A stretch of DNA of 64,000 nt from Baylisascaris procyonis. Lineage: Eukaryota > Nematoda > Chromadorea > Rhabditida > Ascarididae. A program made the position numbers and the translations under genes. The stretch is taken from assembly GCA_037389465.1 (NCBI GenBank), contig JAZARR010000088.1, positions 6,262,001-6,326,000 of the forward strand. The letters are read 5' to 3'. Positions 61,647 to 64,000 of this stretch are shown piece after piece; the first letter of the stretch is position 1, and each line of letters begins with the position of its first letter. Below the pieces are notes generated by a model. That model did no database searches and was not told where the DNA came from. It was given only the letters and a program-made list of their open reading frames with translations.

Positions 61647-63189
61647 CTGAAATGGAAAATTTTTCAGCTCCAATCAGCTCCAAAGCATATCAAACCAAAA
61701 AAAAAGATAGCAGTAGGAATAAGTCTATCTAAACATTTATGACTACATACTATTGCAATACAGCGGATTTTTAACACAGGGTATATCTGAAGCAAATGGA
61801 TGCTGAAACGTCCCAACTAAGATCGCTGAAAACGTGCAGATGTGGTTGCCTGTGGCCAAAACTTGATTAGGTTAACCGAATATCGGTGGTCCAGGTAAAG
61901 TGTGTTACAAATCGTACACTGAACTGCAAAAATGCAAAGGAGAGACGCGAGTATACGGTCATGTAACAAAACAGCAAAGCTGTGGGGAATTCGAAAATTG
62001 GTCAAGTGAGGGAAGCAATAAAGGCGGTTTTTAAGGTAGAATTCCTTGTGCATTGTTAGCCTGCTATCGTAAGCACACCAAATCACAATTAAATTCATGC
62101 GCTACCGTGATGAAGCACGACCTCACCACATAAGAATATGCAGCAACCCTATCTACAGTGAATATATGGACAGTTGAAAAACTGCTCAAGGAGAAAAAGA
62201 TGGCGGTAGGTAAGCAGTAGAACTGATATGTAAATTATAAGCAAACTGCCATTTCCACATGACCTACTTTAACAAATATGTGCAATACTACGGATGCGTA
62301 AAATGACACTGCCAGTCCCCCAATATTGTTACGAAGGTACCTCAATATGATCACACCACTCGGAACACAGCGAAGACAGTCAATTAAAAGATTTTGCCTC
62401 AAAAGTTGGAAAATTTTCGTTCCAAAGTTTTTCACTTACTCGTTCTTTGCTAATCTTTGGTCCACGTCTAGGTCGGTGAGGGAGAAGAGGAATCGTGCTG
62501 AAATATTGGAAAGAAATATTGTGCAGGTCGGTGAAAGGAATCATGCTCCCCTCCCCCCCCCCCCTTCCCTCCTGCCGAAAATGTTAGGAAAAACAAGTCG
62601 AAGGGACTGTTTTTTTTATATAGTTCTCGACGCTCGACCGGATGACGTTTTGGATCGCGGACTGAGCACCACATGCATGCACTGCATATGATACTGGTAC
62701 TATGCTCTTATCAGTATATTTCGGCAGATGACATAGCTGTCGGAGACAGCATTTACTACAATCTCACCACAAAGAGTTTACACTCCCCTCCGCTCTTTCA
62801 CGGGACAGTTAACAAATCACACAGTCCGCACTGGTGATCGACGAGGTTCATCATCAAACCTCATTATTAAACGACACACAGAGACAAACCTGGCAAAACA
62901 AAAAAAGAAGAGACGAGAACATTTGAATAAAAACGGTCTCCACATGAAGTGGGCGAAAAAAAAGTCCAAGAAAAAAAATTTCTAGCATATGAATTTCAAT
63001 CTTGTTTTTGCTTCATGTCACAGATGAAAACATCCGTTAACTTACCACTTTCTCGCTTTGTTAACATACAACTAAGGACATAACCACCTCATCATCTCTG
63101 TTTGTTTCGTAAATAAACCGTCATAGTTCATTTCCTATCTCCCTCATTCCGCAACAAACAAGTGGTTTCCACAATCATTTCCTGCTTAC

Positions 63190-63267
63190 TTTCTAACTTC
63201 GGAGGAGTGCGATATAATGTGCGCAATTGAAGAGGTCAGATGTTTACCATCGTCCTCCCCCTCAGAT
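63190..63267 (-). CDS. Probable exon of the same unrecognised gene
   Basis: 78 nt after GTTCGTATAG, ending at AGAAA|GTAAGC. It encodes SEGEDDGKHLTSSIAHIISH and then SSEVR. Phase is one base in and two out. A further possible exon begins at 62,889 (after TTTTGCCAG, reading FVSVCRLIMRFDDEPRRSP), but its donor is unclear and the link to 61,646 is not closed. Confidence 0.5.
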
Positions 63268-63746
63268 CTATACGAACACCGGATTGCGAAAGCAAGCAAT
63301 GTGCAAATGAGAGCAGTGTGCAAAAGAGAGCAAAATTGCAGAAAACAATTTTGACAGCTTTCGCTGCAGTCTTTCAATGCGAAATTCTTGAGATATTGCA
63401 CAGGCTAAGGAGTCTTATATACTCTTCGCGGTGGAAGCAAAATGAATATTTCAATTCGACAGCTGTGTTGCCTAGCAAAATATACTATTTTGATGCGGAT
63501 TATATTCTCCAAATTTAATCAACTTTACTTATGATCGCTCATTATTATCAATTTTAGGTTGCCCAAATAAAAATTCCGTCATTTTGAGCAGAAAAGTCAA
63601 TTACTTCGCAATTTCATCTCCTCCTCTACAACTAGATCGAATGACCTCGAATAGATTTTAGAATTAAATGCAATGCTGTTAAGATAGTTGAATTTTCACT
63701 ACAGACGGATTTCTAGTTACCTCAATCAATTTTTGGTCAAGGTTAC

Positions 63747-63783
63747 CTTGAATTACTAGGTCTTCTGTCGCCACTGGCCAATG
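63747..63783 (-). CDS. Possible 37-nt exon of the same gene
   Basis: Between GCTAATCAG and CAAG|GTAACC the frame reads LASGDRRPSNS, ending in phase 2. That fits the exon at 63,267 (giving SNSRSEGEDD). It is very short, so it rests on splice signals and phase only. Confidence 0.35.
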
Positions 63784-64000
63784 CTGATTAGCATGCCCAA
63801 AGCTTCAGACACCAGATACAACAATATTCAAAAATTCCCGGCCTTGATTTCTTCTACAGAACTTGAAGGTGAGGAAATTATATTATAATCGAATATATCC
63901 TTCAAATTCAACAAACTTTTTGAACCGATATTTCGAAAAGATGTTTTTTTAGCACGCCTCTTAAGGCAGTTTTCAACAGCCAGCTTGTCTCTTGATTGGA

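Overview
The window looks like nematode nuclear DNA. The first 35 kb is built on the hexamer TTAGGC, the nematode telomere repeat. The right half is AT-rich, with long introns, the short nematode-type 3' splice signal (TTTCAG or TTTTAG), and decayed RTE-like and CR1/Jockey-like LINE copies. A rhabditid or strongylid worm is the best guess, but the species cannot be read from the sequence.

Region 1 (1-35,000) is a degenerate TTAGGC array, not a simple telomere. It is nested: 6-bp repeats form monomers of about 200 bp, which form 1.33-kb tandem units, which form a higher-order unit of about 14.5 kb. That unit is present twice almost intact (1-14,544 and 14,545-29,445) and once in part (29,446-31,854), followed by a more diverged tail. 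Five 124-bp blocks are inverted, each bounded by palindromic junctions. The G-rich strand runs 5' to 3' toward the unique DNA, the opposite of a telomere capping this sequence. The array is therefore interstitial, inverted or misassembled. No protein gene is in it; its LR/GL/LS dipeptide ORFs are repeat translations.

Region 2 (35,000-35,729) is a change-over zone: CA-rich degenerate DNA, about 62 copies of a 6-bp ACACAT repeat, then about 47 copies of AC.

Region 3 (35,730-64,000) is unique DNA with minus-strand genes. The clear one is a zeta/iota-type diacylglycerol kinase, reconstructed by eye from ten exons (52,457 down to 36,986) whose splice phases all agree. It has a long Ser-rich N-terminal region, two C1 domains, a basic linker and the start of the kinase domain (PKSGG, GGDGT and GTGND motifs). 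Its transcription runs toward the array. Coding similarity stops 1.3 kb before the microsatellite, so most of the catalytic and accessory domains are missing, lie beyond the array, or were lost. Upstream on the same strand, at 53,960-63,783, are further phase-compatible exons of an unrecognised acidic, Ser-rich protein. It may be a separate gene or an N-terminal extension of the kinase transcript. LINE relics lie at 39,800-40,900 and 57,570-58,355, both on the plus strand. All gene models here are manual exon readings and not transcript-supported.
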